Positions 36,575 to 48,428 of a stretch of DNA of 64,000 nt are shown here, piece after piece. The stretch's first letter is position 1, and each line of letters begins with the position of its first letter. The stretch covers positions 2,919,501-2,983,500 of the forward strand of contig CP047152.1 in assembly GCA_041879295.1 (NCBI GenBank), read 5' to 3'. The translations under genes and the position numbers were made by a program. The notes beneath the pieces are model-generated. The model had not been told where the DNA came from. It was given only the letters and a program-made list of their open reading frames with translations, and ran no database searches. This DNA is from Pseudomonas putida (lineage in GTDB: Bacteria; Pseudomonadota; Gammaproteobacteria; Pseudomonadales; Pseudomonadaceae).

Positions 36575-37960
36575 ATGAGCGCGATCAGCAGCCTGACCCA
36601 CGCCATCTCCCTCGACCCATACAGCGGCGAGCAGATCGGCGCCTACCCGTTCGACACCGACGCCGCACTGGAAGCGGCGCTGCAACGTGCCAAGGTCGGC
36701 TACCGCCAGTGGCGCCAGGTGTCGCTGGGTCAGCGCAGCGAGTACCTGCTGGCCCTGGCCGGCACCCTCGAAGCCAAGGCTGAAGCTTTCGCGCACATGA
36801 TCAGCCGCGAAATTGGCAAGCCGATCGCCCAGGCTCGCGGTGAAGTCAGCAAGTGTGTGGGCCTGTGCCGCTGGTACGCCGAGCACGGCCCGGCCATGCT
36901 CGCCGCCGAGCCGACCCAGGTCGAAAAAGCCCGTATCGAATACCGCCCGCTAGGCCCGATCCTGGCGGTGATGCCGTGGAACTTCCCGGTCTGGCAGGTG
37001 CTGCGCGGTGCCGTGCCGGCGATTCTGGCGGGTAACACCTACGTGCTCAAGCACGCACCGAACGTGATGGGCAGCGCCTACCTGATGGGTGAGCTGTTCA
37101 AGGATGCCGGCCTGCCGGAAGGCGTGTTCGAAGTGTTGAACGTGACCCCGGATGGCGTCACCCGCGCCATCAACGATCCGCGCATCGCCGCCGTGACCCT
37201 GACCGGCAGCGTGCGTGCAGGCATGGCGATTGGTGCACAGGCCGGTGCCGCGCTGAAGAAGTGCGTGTTGGAGCTGGGTGGCTCTGACCCGTTCATCGTC
37301 CTGGCCGACGCCGACCTGGATGCCGCCGTCCAGGCTGCGGTGATAGGCCGCTACCAGAATACCGGCCAGGTGTGCGCCGCCGCCAAGCGCCTGATCGTGG
37401 AAGCCAGCATCGTCGACGCGTTCACCCACAAGTTCGTTGAAGCCACTCGCCAGCTGAAAGTCGGCAACCCGCTGGAGGACGACACCTATATTGGCCCGAT
37501 GGCCCGCTACGACCTGCGCGACGAGTTGGACGACCAGGTTCAGGCGACGTTGGCCGAAGGCGCCACGTTGCTGCTGGGCGGCAACAAGGTCGAAGGCGTG
37601 GCCAACTTCTACGCGCCGACCGTGTTTGCCAATGTCACCCCGGACATGACCGCGTTCAAGCAGGAGCTGTTCGGCCCTGTCGCGGCGATCATCACTGCAC
37701 GCGATGCCGACCATGCCGTGGAACTGGCCAACGACAGCGAGTTCGGCCTGGCCTCGACCATCTACACAGCCGACTATGCGCTGGCCGAACGCATGACCGC
37801 TGCACTGGATACCGGTGGCGTGTTCATCAACGGCTACTGCGCTTCCGACCCCCGCGTGGCGTTTGGTGGCGTGAAGAAGAGCGGTTTCGGCCGTGAGCTG
37901 TCGCACTTTGGGGTGCGCGAGTTCACCAATGCCCAGACGGTGTGGCTGGACCGTAACTGA
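36575..37960 (+). CDS. sad: Succinate semialdehyde dehydrogenase, Sad-type
   Basis: A 461-residue aldehyde dehydrogenase of the YneI/Sad branch, oxidising succinate semialdehyde to succinate with NAD(P)+. The catalytic residues are E233 (LELGGSDPF) and C267 (NTGQVCAA); the oxyanion Asn is in MPWNFPVW. The cofactor region GNTYVLKHAPN has Lys then His, as in this group. It ends the GABA/putrescine pathway and is divergent from a PtrR-like regulator gene. The polyamine genes 5 kb away fit the same metabolism. Confidence 0.92.
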   Translation: MSAISSLTHAISLDPYSGEQIGAYPFDTDAALEAALQRAKVGYRQWRQVSLGQRSEYLLALAGTLEAKAEAFAHMISREIGKPIAQARGEVSKCVGLCRWYAEHGPAMLAAEPTQVEKARIEYRPLGPILAVMPWNFPVWQVLRGAVPAILAGNTYVLKHAPNVMGSAYLMGELFKDAGLPEGVFEVLNVTPDGVTRAINDPRIAAVTLTGSVRAGMAIGAQAGAALKKCVLELGGSDPFIVLADADLDAAVQAAVIGRYQNTGQVCAAAKRLIVEASIVDAFTHKFVEATRQLKVGNPLEDDTYIGPMARYDLRDELDDQVQATLAEGATLLLGGNKVEGVANFYAPTVFANVTPDMTAFKQELFGPVAAIITARDADHAVELANDSEFGLASTIYTADYALAERMTAALDTGGVFINGYCASDPRVAFGGVKKSGFGRELSHFGVREFTNAQTVWLDRN

Positions 37961-37968
37961 TTCATGAC

Positions 37969-37993
37969 CCTGGGGCTGCTTTGCAGCCCCAGG
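37969..37993. terminator. Bidirectional hairpin between sad and the helicase gene
   Basis: CCTGGGGCTGC-TTT-GCAGCCCCAGG, a perfect 11-bp stem, separates two convergent genes and begins 8 nt after the sad stop codon. The flanking T-runs are short. Confidence 0.65.
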
Positions 37994-37997
37994 CGCT

Positions 37998-39908
37998 TCA
38001 ATCCCGAACCTGGTCCTTGACCCAGTCCAGCATCCCCCCCGGCACGATCAATTCATGCCTTGCCCGCGAACAGGCGGTATACAACCCCGCCAGCATACGC
38101 GCCCGTTCATTGCGGTTACCCGCCACCTGTGGCGCTACCATCAGTTCCGGCGACACCATCACCCGGGCAAACTCCATGTTCTTCACATCCCGTACACGCC
38201 CCAGGAACAACTTCGGCGCCTTGTCCCAGCGGTAACGGCTCTTGGCCTTGGCAAAGTGCTCCGGCGTATAGCCCTTGCGCAGCATGTTGGCCACGGCGAC
38301 GAACGCTTTGTCATCGCCCTTGTCCTGCTCCAGCGCCTGCCAGCTGGCATAGCGGAACAGCATCGGGTGGCGCGGCCGCGTGCCGTAGCGGTACAGCTCG
38401 ATGCAGTCCTCGACGAACAGTTCAAAGTCCTTGCGAGCGCTTTTCAGCAACAAGAACGGCACCCCCTGATGCGTCAGGCGCTGGAACCAGCCAAACAGGC
38501 CCCATTCATCATCGACGATAAGCGCCGTGGGCTGTTCCGGCACCATCACCGTGTCGAAGAAGCTGACCCGGGTGTAGTGCTCGGCATTGCCACTGAAGGC
38601 TGCCTGGATCGTGGCCGGGTGCGCCTGGATCAGCGGGTTGAGCACATTGTCCATTGCCGGCCCGGCGCGCAGTGAGTGGTCAATGCAGCGTTGGCGGATG
38701 AAGCTGCCATGGTGCGGGCTGAGGCCGTTGAGGTTTTGCAGTTCGTCACCCAGGGTAATGATCGACTGCGGACTGCGATCGAGTACCGCCAGCATCGGTG
38801 CCGACAACTCGTGGGCCTCGTCGACGATGACATGGGTGTAACGGCTGTCGATCACATGTTCGGTCAGCGACAGCAGCTTGACCCGGTGGTAGTCACGCAC
38901 CGGCAGCTGAATGTCCCGCGCCGACGGGCGAATCAGCTCTTGCCAGTACAGGCGCGCCTTTTCCAGCAGCACCTCCTGATCCAGCGGCGAGGTGCCAGGC
39001 CCGGCCCAGGGCAAGTGGTGCAGTTGAAGCTGGGTATCGGCACTGTGGCAGAACGTGCGCACGGCGCGGATGCACAAGGCAACCACGTCACGCGCTGCGA
39101 GCGGGCCGATATCAGGGATGGCCAACCAGCGCACCACTTGCGCTTCCTGGGGGCGCCAGGACAGCTTGGTGCGATACGGATCGCGCAGTCGCCAGCCGTT
39201 GCTGGTGAGGTCGCGGTTGAGCAGTTCGTCAGCCAGTTGGCCGAAGGTCAGCGCGGTATAGGCGGCAGCGTCCTTGACCCGCGCCTGCAGTGCGCGCAAC
39301 TGCCCTTCGGTCAAGGCCAGCAGCAATGTGCGCTGCGGCTCCAGCAGCCGGGCGAACTGGTGAATCAGGAAGGTCTTGCCGGTGCCGGCGAAACCTTGCA
39401 CAGCCACAGACTCGTCGACGCCACTGAGGAATTCACGCAGCAGGCGGTTTTGCTGGTCGCTGAGCATCAAGTCGCTGGCCAGCGATGGCAGGTACACCGG
39501 GTGCAGCGGCGTGGCCCGTTGGCGGTAGCGGTCGGCGAACTGGAAGTTCCACTGGCCTTCGTCATCCAGCAACTCGTCCGCCTGGTACTCCACTTCGGCC
39601 GACAGCAGTGCAATGCCATTTTCGCCCAGCATGCCCAGGCCCATGGCGAATGCTTCGCGATCGAAGTGCTGCGCTACCTGGCCCTGGAAGCGCCCGGGGG
39701 CGACACCTTCGACTTGGTTGGCGATGCGCACGATTTCGGCGAAACGACGCTCCTGCGCGTCGGCCGAGGCGATGGCAGGCTGACGTGGCAGGTTTTGCAC
39801 GAACAGCACGGCGGCGGCATCGAGCACACTGGCAGTGGTGAAGAATTCGGTTACAGCCGCGCTGGCGAGGCGGTCAGCCTGGTCGCTGGACAAAGGCAGG
39901 TAGAACAT
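37998..39908 (-). CDS. UvrD-like SF1 ATPase/helicase
   Basis: A 636-residue protein with the SF1 helicase motifs Walker A GFAGTGKT (172-179), Walker B VIVDEAHEL, motif III-like ITLGDELQNLNG and a C-terminal GLYTACSRARHELIV (motif VI). The first 140 residues have no domain I recognise, and the accessory 1B/2B insertions of full UvrD are reduced. It may act on DNA or RNA; no nuclease motif is seen. The start at 39908 has CGAGG at proper distance; a GTG six bases upstream would overlap that site. It is a lone gene with a REP pair upstream and has no restriction, phage or toxin genes beside it. Confidence 0.85.
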   Translation of the reverse strand: MFYLPLSSDQADRLASAAVTEFFTTASVLDAAAVLFVQNLPRQPAIASADAQERRFAEIVRIANQVEGVAPGRFQGQVAQHFDREAFAMGLGMLGENGIALLSAEVEYQADELLDDEGQWNFQFADRYRQRATPLHPVYLPSLASDLMLSDQQNRLLREFLSGVDESVAVQGFAGTGKTFLIHQFARLLEPQRTLLLALTEGQLRALQARVKDAAAYTALTFGQLADELLNRDLTSNGWRLRDPYRTKLSWRPQEAQVVRWLAIPDIGPLAARDVVALCIRAVRTFCHSADTQLQLHHLPWAGPGTSPLDQEVLLEKARLYWQELIRPSARDIQLPVRDYHRVKLLSLTEHVIDSRYTHVIVDEAHELSAPMLAVLDRSPQSIITLGDELQNLNGLSPHHGSFIRQRCIDHSLRAGPAMDNVLNPLIQAHPATIQAAFSGNAEHYTRVSFFDTVMVPEQPTALIVDDEWGLFGWFQRLTHQGVPFLLLKSARKDFELFVEDCIELYRYGTRPRHPMLFRYASWQALEQDKGDDKAFVAVANMLRKGYTPEHFAKAKSRYRWDKAPKLFLGRVRDVKNMEFARVMVSPELMVAPQVAGNRNERARMLAGLYTACSRARHELIVPGGMLDWVKDQVRD

Positions 39909-39979
39909 CGGCACCTCGGGTGAAATCAGGGCGGCACGATAGCAACTTTTGGCGTGGAATGCTGGGTTCAGTGTTGCCT

Positions 39980-40079
39980 GGGCTGGCCGCTTCGCGGAAC
40001 CGCCCGCGCCCTAGGCAACGTGCGATTCACGAAACCATGCTGGTGCTGTGGGAGCGGGCGAGCCCGCGAAGAGGCCGGC
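39980..40079. repeat. REP pair upstream of the helicase gene
   Basis: A degenerate left element (GCTGGCCGCTTCGCGG) and a well-kept right element (CTGTGGGAGCGGGCGAGCCC, then GCGAAGAGGCCGGC) in inverted orientation. Confidence 0.75.
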
Positions 40080-40094
40080 AGCCCCGCCTCCACC

Positions 40095-40994
40095 TCAAAC
40101 CCTGCAGCGCTTCAATGTTTCACTGGGAAACTCCTTGAATAACTGCCGGTAACTCTCTGAAAACCTTCCTAAATGCCAGAAAGACCAGCGCATCGCCACC
40201 TCGGCCACGGTCACGCCGCCACCGCGCAACAGATCACGCCGCGCACCGTTGAGCCGGCGCAGGCGCAGCCAGTGCGCCGGCGGCATGCCGGTAAACGCCT
40301 TGAACGCTTGCTGCAACTGGCGCAGGGAAACCCCAGCCACGTCTGCCAGCTCAAGCAGGTTCAGCGTCTCTTCCGGGCAGTCGGCCGCCCATTCGCTGAC
40401 CCGGTGCATGATCGCCCTTTCCTCGTCCCGCCGCCCCAAGGCCACGCCCTGTAAACGCTGACTGGCGTTGTCGAGAATGAACAGACAGTCCTCCAGCAAC
40501 TGCTCAGCCAGGGCCTGCCCTTGCGACGGGCAACCCTCCTCGCCCAACCGGGTCAAGGTGGCGCTGAGCCAGCTGCCGAACAGCGCATTCTGGCCGCTAC
40601 CCAATGGCACCATGAACAACCCTTCCAGACGCTGCGGGTCTAGCCCATGGCGGGCCAGGAACGCCTGGTCGAACACGACCGCCACTTCGTGGTAGTTCTC
40701 TGGCGTAATCCAGATATTGCGGCTTTGTTCGTTCAGCAGGTACAGGCTGTTCTCACTGCGGTCGAAGCAAAACGCCAACGCGCCGCTTGGCGCGCGGAAA
40801 AACTGTTCCACCCGGGTGTTCAGGCGCTCTTCGTACACCTCCACGCCATCCAGCCCAAGGCAGCGCAGCTCACCGCTGAAGTACCCGGGCGACATCTGCC
40901 GGTACTGCTGCTGCCAGCCAGGGGTGGCGCGCACTTGCTCGGTGACGTCAGTGGTGTGGAAAGCCTGGACCTTCAACGCATTGGCGGTTGTCAC
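40095..40994 (-). CDS. AraC-family transcriptional regulator
   Basis: A 299-residue regulator with an AraC DNA-binding domain in the last 100 residues: LLELADVAGVSLRQLQQAFK for the first helix-turn-helix and VTVAEVAMRWSFWHLGRFSE for the second, ending PSETLKRCRV. The N-terminal domain resembles EutR/OruR-type sensors by its GYFSGEL region, but the ligand cannot be told. The GTG at 40994 has CAGGA in front; the frame goes further upstream without a ribosome site. It is divergent from the glutamine-synthetase-like gene, which is the likely target. Confidence 0.9.
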   Translation of the reverse strand: MTTANALKVQAFHTTDVTEQVRATPGWQQQYRQMSPGYFSGELRCLGLDGVEVYEERLNTRVEQFFRAPSGALAFCFDRSENSLYLLNEQSRNIWITPENYHEVAVVFDQAFLARHGLDPQRLEGLFMVPLGSGQNALFGSWLSATLTRLGEEGCPSQGQALAEQLLEDCLFILDNASQRLQGVALGRRDEERAIMHRVSEWAADCPEETLNLLELADVAGVSLRQLQQAFKAFTGMPPAHWLRLRRLNGARRDLLRGGGVTVAEVAMRWSFWHLGRFSESYRQLFKEFPSETLKRCRV

Positions 40995-41177
40995 ACATCG
41001 TCCTGTATGCACTCTTTTGGTGCATTCGATACTGAAGAAAGTGGATAGATTGCCCCGGGGGGCTGCGCCCAAGATAGTCTGCAGCGCGTCACCTGGGAAG
41101 CGTAACGCCTTCGCAACTGTTCAACGGTTTTCGCAAGCGCCCACGCTCCCCCACTAAAACCCAACCAAGAGGTCTGT

Positions 41178-43705
<2,528 letters not shown>

Positions 43706-43718
43706 GTCGAGAACGCTC

Positions 43719-45014
43719 ATGTCTTTCAATACCCAACACACCGCCTCGTACTACGCCGCTACAGCGCGCGACGCGGCACCCTACCCCAGCCTGGACAGTG
43801 AACTGACGGCCGACGTTTGCGTGATCGGCGGCGGGCTGACCGGGGTCAATACCGCCCTGGAGCTGGCCGAGCGCGGCCTCTCGGTGGTGCTGCTGGAAGC
43901 CCGTCGCATCGGCTGGGGCGCCAGTGGGCGCAATGGCGGCCAACTGATTCGCGGCATCGGCCATGATGTCAGCGGCTTTGCCCGGCATGTCGGCCAGGAA
44001 GGTGTGCGCTACCTGAAACAGGCCGGCATCGATTCAGTGGAACTGGTGGCCGACCGTATCGCCCGCTACGGCATTGCCTGCGATCTGCGCTGGGGCTTCT
44101 GCGAACTGGCCAACACCGAGGCGCAGTTCGCCGCCTTCAAGGATGAACAGGACGACCTGGCCGCCCTGGGCTATCGCCACGAAACACGCCTGGTCGGCGC
44201 CGGGCAGTTGAACGAGATCGTCGCCAGCGACCAGTACGCTGGCGGCCTGGTAGACATGGGCTCGGGCCACCTGCACCCGCTGGATCTGGTCCAGGGCGAA
44301 GCCCGCGCGGCCCACAGCCTGGGCGTGCGCATTTTCGAACAAAGCCCGGTGCTGCGTATTGAGCACGGGCCCAGGCTGACGCTGTACACGGCGCGCGGCA
44401 AGGTGCGTGCAAGCAGCCTGGTGCTGGGCTGCAACGCTCACCTCGATGAACTGGAGCCGCGCCTGAGTGGCAAGGTGCTCCCGGCCGGCAGCTATGTGGT
44501 GGCCACCGAACCCTTGCCCGAAGCGCTGGCCAGCAGCCTGATCCCGCAGAACATGGCGCTGTGCGACCAGAAGGTCGGCCTGGACTACTACCGTCTCACT
44601 GCAGACCGCCGCCTGCTGTTCGGTGGCGCCTGCCACTATTCCGGGCGTGACCCTAAAGACATCGGCGCGTACATGCGGCCAAAGGTATTGAAGGTGTTCC
44701 CGCAACTGGCCAACGTGCGCATCGACTACCAGTGGGGTGGCATGATCGGCATCACCGCCAACCGTTTCCCCCAGGTCGGGCGCCTTGGCCAGCACCCCAA
44801 CGTGTATTACGCCCAAGGCTATTCCGGGCACGGGCTGAACGTGACGCACTGGACGGCGAAACTGCTGGCCGAAAGCATCGCCCTCGGCCATAGCCAGGGC
44901 CTGGATGTGTTCAGTGCCGTGCCGCACCTGACCTTCCCCGGCGGCAAGGCCCTGCGCTCACCCCTGCTGGCACTGGGCATGTTGTGGTACCGCTTGCGTG
45001 AGGCCCTGGGTTGA
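43719..45014 (+). CDS. FAD-dependent amine oxidase (PuuB-like)
   Basis: A 431-residue flavoprotein of the DAO/PuuB family. The FAD motif is CVIGGGLTGVNTALELAERG (about 32-51), followed by GWGASGRNGGQL, which is typical of gamma-glutamylputrescine oxidase. The C-terminal GYSGHGLNVTHWTAKLLAE closes the FAD site. It probably oxidises the gamma-glutamyl-amine to an aldehyde with release of ammonia and H2O2. It is 13 nt after the binding-protein gene, so in one operon with the ligase. Confidence 0.93.
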   Translation: MSFNTQHTASYYAATARDAAPYPSLDSELTADVCVIGGGLTGVNTALELAERGLSVVLLEARRIGWGASGRNGGQLIRGIGHDVSGFARHVGQEGVRYLKQAGIDSVELVADRIARYGIACDLRWGFCELANTEAQFAAFKDEQDDLAALGYRHETRLVGAGQLNEIVASDQYAGGLVDMGSGHLHPLDLVQGEARAAHSLGVRIFEQSPVLRIEHGPRLTLYTARGKVRASSLVLGCNAHLDELEPRLSGKVLPAGSYVVATEPLPEALASSLIPQNMALCDQKVGLDYYRLTADRRLLFGGACHYSGRDPKDIGAYMRPKVLKVFPQLANVRIDYQWGGMIGITANRFPQVGRLGQHPNVYYAQGYSGHGLNVTHWTAKLLAESIALGHSQGLDVFSAVPHLTFPGGKALRSPLLALGMLWYRLREALG

Positions 45015-45164
45015 GTGGGCAACAACGTTTGCAGCGCCACTCAGGGCGAGCACGTCCCGGTCACGCATTCTGTACTTTTCAAAGAGGATTGCCCCGTCCA
45101 CTGGCCAAGCGCCTCGTACCTGCTAGCGTTGTTGAGGCCGACCTCTCATGGATGCCTTTTCATC

Positions 45165-45842
45165 ATGAAATCATTGCCTCGCATTACCCTGTTGTGCGCC
45201 GCGCTGCTTGCCGTGGCCGCCTGCTCCAGCAACCGCGTGGACCCCAAGGATTACTCCGGCTTCCTCAAAGACTACAGCCGGCTGCAAGAAGCCAAGAGCC
45301 CTTCGGGTGACCCGGTGATGCGCTGGATCGATCCTAAGGTCAATATCAACCAGTACAGCCAGGTATTCGTCGAGCCAAGCCAGTTCTACCCCAAGCCGCA
45401 GCCCACAGCGGTTATCTCGCAGCAGACGCTGCAGGAAATCACCCGCTACTTCAACGAGGCCCTGCGCCGGGAAATGAGCAGCGTGATGCCTCTGGCCAAG
45501 GGGCCTGGCCCGGGCGTGATAGTGGTACGCCCGGCGATCACGGCAGTGTCCACAAGTAACGAGGGCCTCAAGCCTTACGAGGTGATCCCTATCGCGCTAA
45601 TTGCGGCAGGTGTGAATACCGCCATGGGTGGACGTGACCAGGACGTGGATGTCGGTGTGGAGGCAGCGTTTCTGGACGGTGCCAGCCAGAAGGTGCTGGC
45701 CCAGGTGGTCCGCAAGGGCGCGGGCCAGGAACTGGAGAACGACACGCAGAAGCTGACCTTGAATGACGTCAAGCCGGTGCTCGATGGCTGGGCCAAGGAC
45801 ATGCGTGCGAGCTTCCTGGCAGCGAAGCAGAAAGGCCGATGA
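45165..45842 (+). CDS. DUF3313 lipoprotein
   Basis: A 225-residue lipoprotein; the signal is LLCAALLAVAAC with lipobox AVAAC, and Cys is the first mature residue. The body, FLKDYSRLQEAKSPSGDPVMRW and VFVEPSQFYPKPQP, is that of the DUF3313 family, whose function is unknown. It starts at the ATG after a poor ribosome site; the earlier in-frame stretch has no signal peptide and was not used. It stands apart from the polyamine genes (150 nt gap) and converges on the serine dehydratase gene. Confidence 0.88.
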   Translation: MKSLPRITLLCAALLAVAACSSNRVDPKDYSGFLKDYSRLQEAKSPSGDPVMRWIDPKVNINQYSQVFVEPSQFYPKPQPTAVISQQTLQEITRYFNEALRREMSSVMPLAKGPGPGVIVVRPAITAVSTSNEGLKPYEVIPIALIAAGVNTAMGGRDQDVDVGVEAAFLDGASQKVLAQVVRKGAGQELENDTQKLTLNDVKPVLDGWAKDMRASFLAAKQKGR

Positions 45843-45864
45843 GTCAGCGCTGACCCATCAGGTC

Positions 45865-45924
45865 AACGCGATCTGGTGAAGGAGCGGCCCATCGAGTCAC
45901 AAGGCCGCTCCAGTTGATCGCGTT
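45865..45924. terminator. Composite inverted repeat between convergent genes
   Basis: Two nested arm pairs: AACGCGATC (45865) with GATCGCGTT (45916), and GGAGCGGCC (45881) with GGCCGCTCC (45903). The right arm ends in GTTT. It is probably a bidirectional terminator for the lipoprotein and serine dehydratase genes. Confidence 0.65.
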
Positions 45925-45929
45925 TAACA

Positions 45930-47306
45930 TCAGCACTCGACAAAAGCGACCGCCAAACCGCCGCGCGAGGTTTCCTTGTAATTGGTATGCATGTCCGCCC
46001 CGGTATCACGCATGGTGCGGATCACCCGATCGAGCGAAATGAAGTGCTCGCCATCCCCCCGCAGCGCCATCTGCACGGCATTGATCGCTTTCACCGCAGC
46101 AATTGCATTGCGCTCGATGCAGGGCACCTGCACCAGGCCACCCACGGGGTCGCAAGTGAGCCCGAGGTTGTGCTCCAGGGCAATCTCGGCCGCGTTTTCC
46201 AGCTGCGGTGGCGTCGCCCCCAGCACCTGGGCCAAGCCGGCGGCAGCCATCGAGCAGGCCGAACCCACCTCGCCCTGGCAGCCTACCTCAGCCCCCGAGA
46301 TCGACGCATTTTTCTTGCACAAAATACCGACCGCCGCAGCCGCCAGCAGGAAATCGACGACATCGGCATCGCAAACGGTCGGGTTGAACTTCATGTAGTA
46401 ATGCAGTACAGCCGGGATAATGCCAGCGGCACCGTTGGTGGGCGCGGTAACCATGCGCCCGCCCGCGGCGTTCTCCTCATTGACCGCCAAGGCGAACAGG
46501 TTCACCCACTCCATGGCGCTGAGGGTTGAGCCGATCACGTTGGGCTTGCCCAACTCCTGCAGGCTGCGGTGCAACCGCGCGGCGCGGCGCTTGACCTGCA
46601 AGCCACCCGGTAGAACGCCCTCGTTGCGCAGGCCGTTCGCTACGCACTCACGCATGGCTGCCCAGATGCGCAGCAAGCCTTCGCGCACCTCTGCCTCCGG
46701 GCGCCAGGCGCATTCGTTGGCCATCATCAGTTGCGCCACGCTCAGGTTGTGGGCTTTGCACAAGGCCAGCAGTTGGGCACCACTGTCGAATTCATAAGGC
46801 AGCATCACGGCATTCGTTTCGCTTGCCGGCGCATCGATTTCGGCTTGCTCGACGATGAATCCGCCACCCACCGAAAAATAGGTCTGGCTCAACAGGCTGT
46901 GCTGCCCGTCGATGGCTTCCAGGCTCATGGCATTGGGGTGATAAGGCAGGCTCTCGTCGAGCAGCAGCATGTCACGGCCATAGTCGAAGGCCAGCGGATG
47001 GCTACCGTCGAGCATCAGGCAGTGTTCCTGCAGCACCTGGCCAATGCGCGACTCGATAGTGGCCGGGTCGATACGGTCTGGCCACTGGCCCATCAAGCCT
47101 AGCAGGCACGCGCGGTCGGTGGCATGGCCAACCCCGGTAGCCGACAGCGAGCCATACAGCCGCACTTCCACACGTGTTACCCGCGCCAGCAGCCCCTGCT
47201 CACGCAGGGCCTGGGCAAAGGTAGCCGCCGCCCGCATCGGGCCGACGGTGTGGGAGCTGGAAGGCCCGATGCCAATTTTGAAAAGGTCGAAAACACTGAT
47301 AGCCAT
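45930..47306 (-). CDS. sdaA: L-serine ammonia-lyase (single-chain, Fe-S)
   Basis: A 458-residue L-serine dehydratase converting serine to pyruvate and ammonia. The beta domain starts MAISVFDLFKIGIGPSSSHT, and the alpha domain carries the [4Fe-4S] cysteines in GCQGEVGSACSMA and LTCDPVGGLVQVPCIER. The length matches the fused SdaA type. The start at 47306 fits the conserved N-terminus; the longer frame adds about 40 unrelated residues. It is divergent from a LysR gene that probably responds to serine or glycine. Confidence 0.96.
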   Translation of the reverse strand: MAISVFDLFKIGIGPSSSHTVGPMRAAATFAQALREQGLLARVTRVEVRLYGSLSATGVGHATDRACLLGLMGQWPDRIDPATIESRIGQVLQEHCLMLDGSHPLAFDYGRDMLLLDESLPYHPNAMSLEAIDGQHSLLSQTYFSVGGGFIVEQAEIDAPASETNAVMLPYEFDSGAQLLALCKAHNLSVAQLMMANECAWRPEAEVREGLLRIWAAMRECVANGLRNEGVLPGGLQVKRRAARLHRSLQELGKPNVIGSTLSAMEWVNLFALAVNEENAAGGRMVTAPTNGAAGIIPAVLHYYMKFNPTVCDADVVDFLLAAAAVGILCKKNASISGAEVGCQGEVGSACSMAAAGLAQVLGATPPQLENAAEIALEHNLGLTCDPVGGLVQVPCIERNAIAAVKAINAVQMALRGDGEHFISLDRVIRTMRDTGADMHTNYKETSRGGLAVAFVEC

Positions 47307-47317
47307 GCTAATGCCTG

Positions 47318-47348
47318 ACCCTACCCTGACATGCATCCAAGGTAGGGT
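47318..47348. promoter_or_regulatory. Inverted repeat in the sdaA-lysR gap
   Basis: ACCCTACC and GGTAGGGT, 8-bp perfect arms separated by 15 nt, lie 12-42 nt before the sdaA start. They are a candidate binding site for the divergent LysR regulator. Confidence 0.5.
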
Positions 47349-47452
47349 TGTCTGAAGAAATTGAGCGTTATTGCGATTTTGCGCGATACTGACGCCCTGG
47401 CTCACGGATGACCAACGAAACTTTCTAAGCAAGGCTTTAGTGGTACTAAACG

Positions 47453-48394
47453 ATGCGACGACAACTCAATGGTCAGATGTTCGTCTGGCTACACGTATTT
47501 GCCTGCGCAGCCCGGCACTTGTCCTTCACCCGCTGTGCCGAAGAGCTGCACATCACCCCGGGCGCGGTCAGCCAGCAGATGCGCCAGCTGGAAGAGCGCC
47601 TGGGCTACCGGCTGTTCCTGCGCCGGGCGCGCGGCGTGGAGCTGAGCGCCGAGGGGCAACGCCTGGCTCAGACGGTGGCCGAGGCCTATGGCAGTATCGA
47701 GGCCGAGCTGCTGCGGCTGGACGCAGGGGAAATCCGCGGCACGTTGCGTGTGCGTTCGATCCCCTCGTTCCTGGCTAAATGGCTCACGCCGCGCTTGCCG
47801 CGTTTTCAACAACGCTACCCGGACATCGAGTTGCGCCTGGTGGCTGAAGACAGTGCCCAGGCGCTGACGCCGGGCGACTTCGACCTGGCCATCGACCTGA
47901 ACGATGGCAGCTACCCAGGCATGCTCTCGACGCCGCTACTGGACGAGCAGATCTTCCCGGTGTGCTCACCTGCCCTGCTGCGTGGGCGCCCACCCCTGCA
48001 CGGGCCAAGCGATCTGGTGCACTACCCGTTGCTGCATGACATCACCGCCTGGCGTGGCAGTTCGGAATATGCCGAGTGGGAGTTTTACCTGGAAGGCATC
48101 GGCGCCGCCGGCCTGGATGTGCGGCGCGGGCACACTTTCAACCGCAACCACCTGACCATCGAGGCGGCGATTGCCGGGATCGGCGTGGCCATTGCCCGGC
48201 GCACGCTGCTCAATGACGAACTGGAGCGCGGCGCACTGATCGTGCCCTTTGGTGTACCGATCGCCAACCACAAGCGTTATGTGGTGCATTACCCGCCAGG
48301 CGGCTTGAACCAGCCGGGTGCGCGGGCGGTGCATGACTGGCTGGTGGAAGAAGCGCGGGGGTTCAGGGCATTGCATCCGTTGAACAAGGACTGA
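47453..48394 (+). CDS. LysR regulator, GcvA/DsdC-like
   Basis: A 313-residue LysR regulator. The helix-turn-helix lies in LSFTRCAEELHITPGAVSQQ (about 23-42), followed by LEERLGYRLFLRRARGVELS. The GcvA/TrpI/DsdC subgroup is suggested by the opening LHVFACAARHLSFTRCAEEL pattern. It is divergent from sdaA. Serine- or glycine-responsive control is an inference from that pairing. Confidence 0.92.
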   Translation: MRRQLNGQMFVWLHVFACAARHLSFTRCAEELHITPGAVSQQMRQLEERLGYRLFLRRARGVELSAEGQRLAQTVAEAYGSIEAELLRLDAGEIRGTLRVRSIPSFLAKWLTPRLPRFQQRYPDIELRLVAEDSAQALTPGDFDLAIDLNDGSYPGMLSTPLLDEQIFPVCSPALLRGRPPLHGPSDLVHYPLLHDITAWRGSSEYAEWEFYLEGIGAAGLDVRRGHTFNRNHLTIEAAIAGIGVAIARRTLLNDELERGALIVPFGVPIANHKRYVVHYPPGGLNQPGARAVHDWLVEEARGFRALHPLNKD

Positions 48395-48428
48395 CTGGCG
48401 GTACACGGTCGATGCGGGCGTGCGTTGC

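Noticed and set aside
38676..39923. 415-codon plus-strand frame over the helicase gene
   Set aside because: It is a mirror of the ATPase gene, which shows Walker A, Walker B and motif VI.
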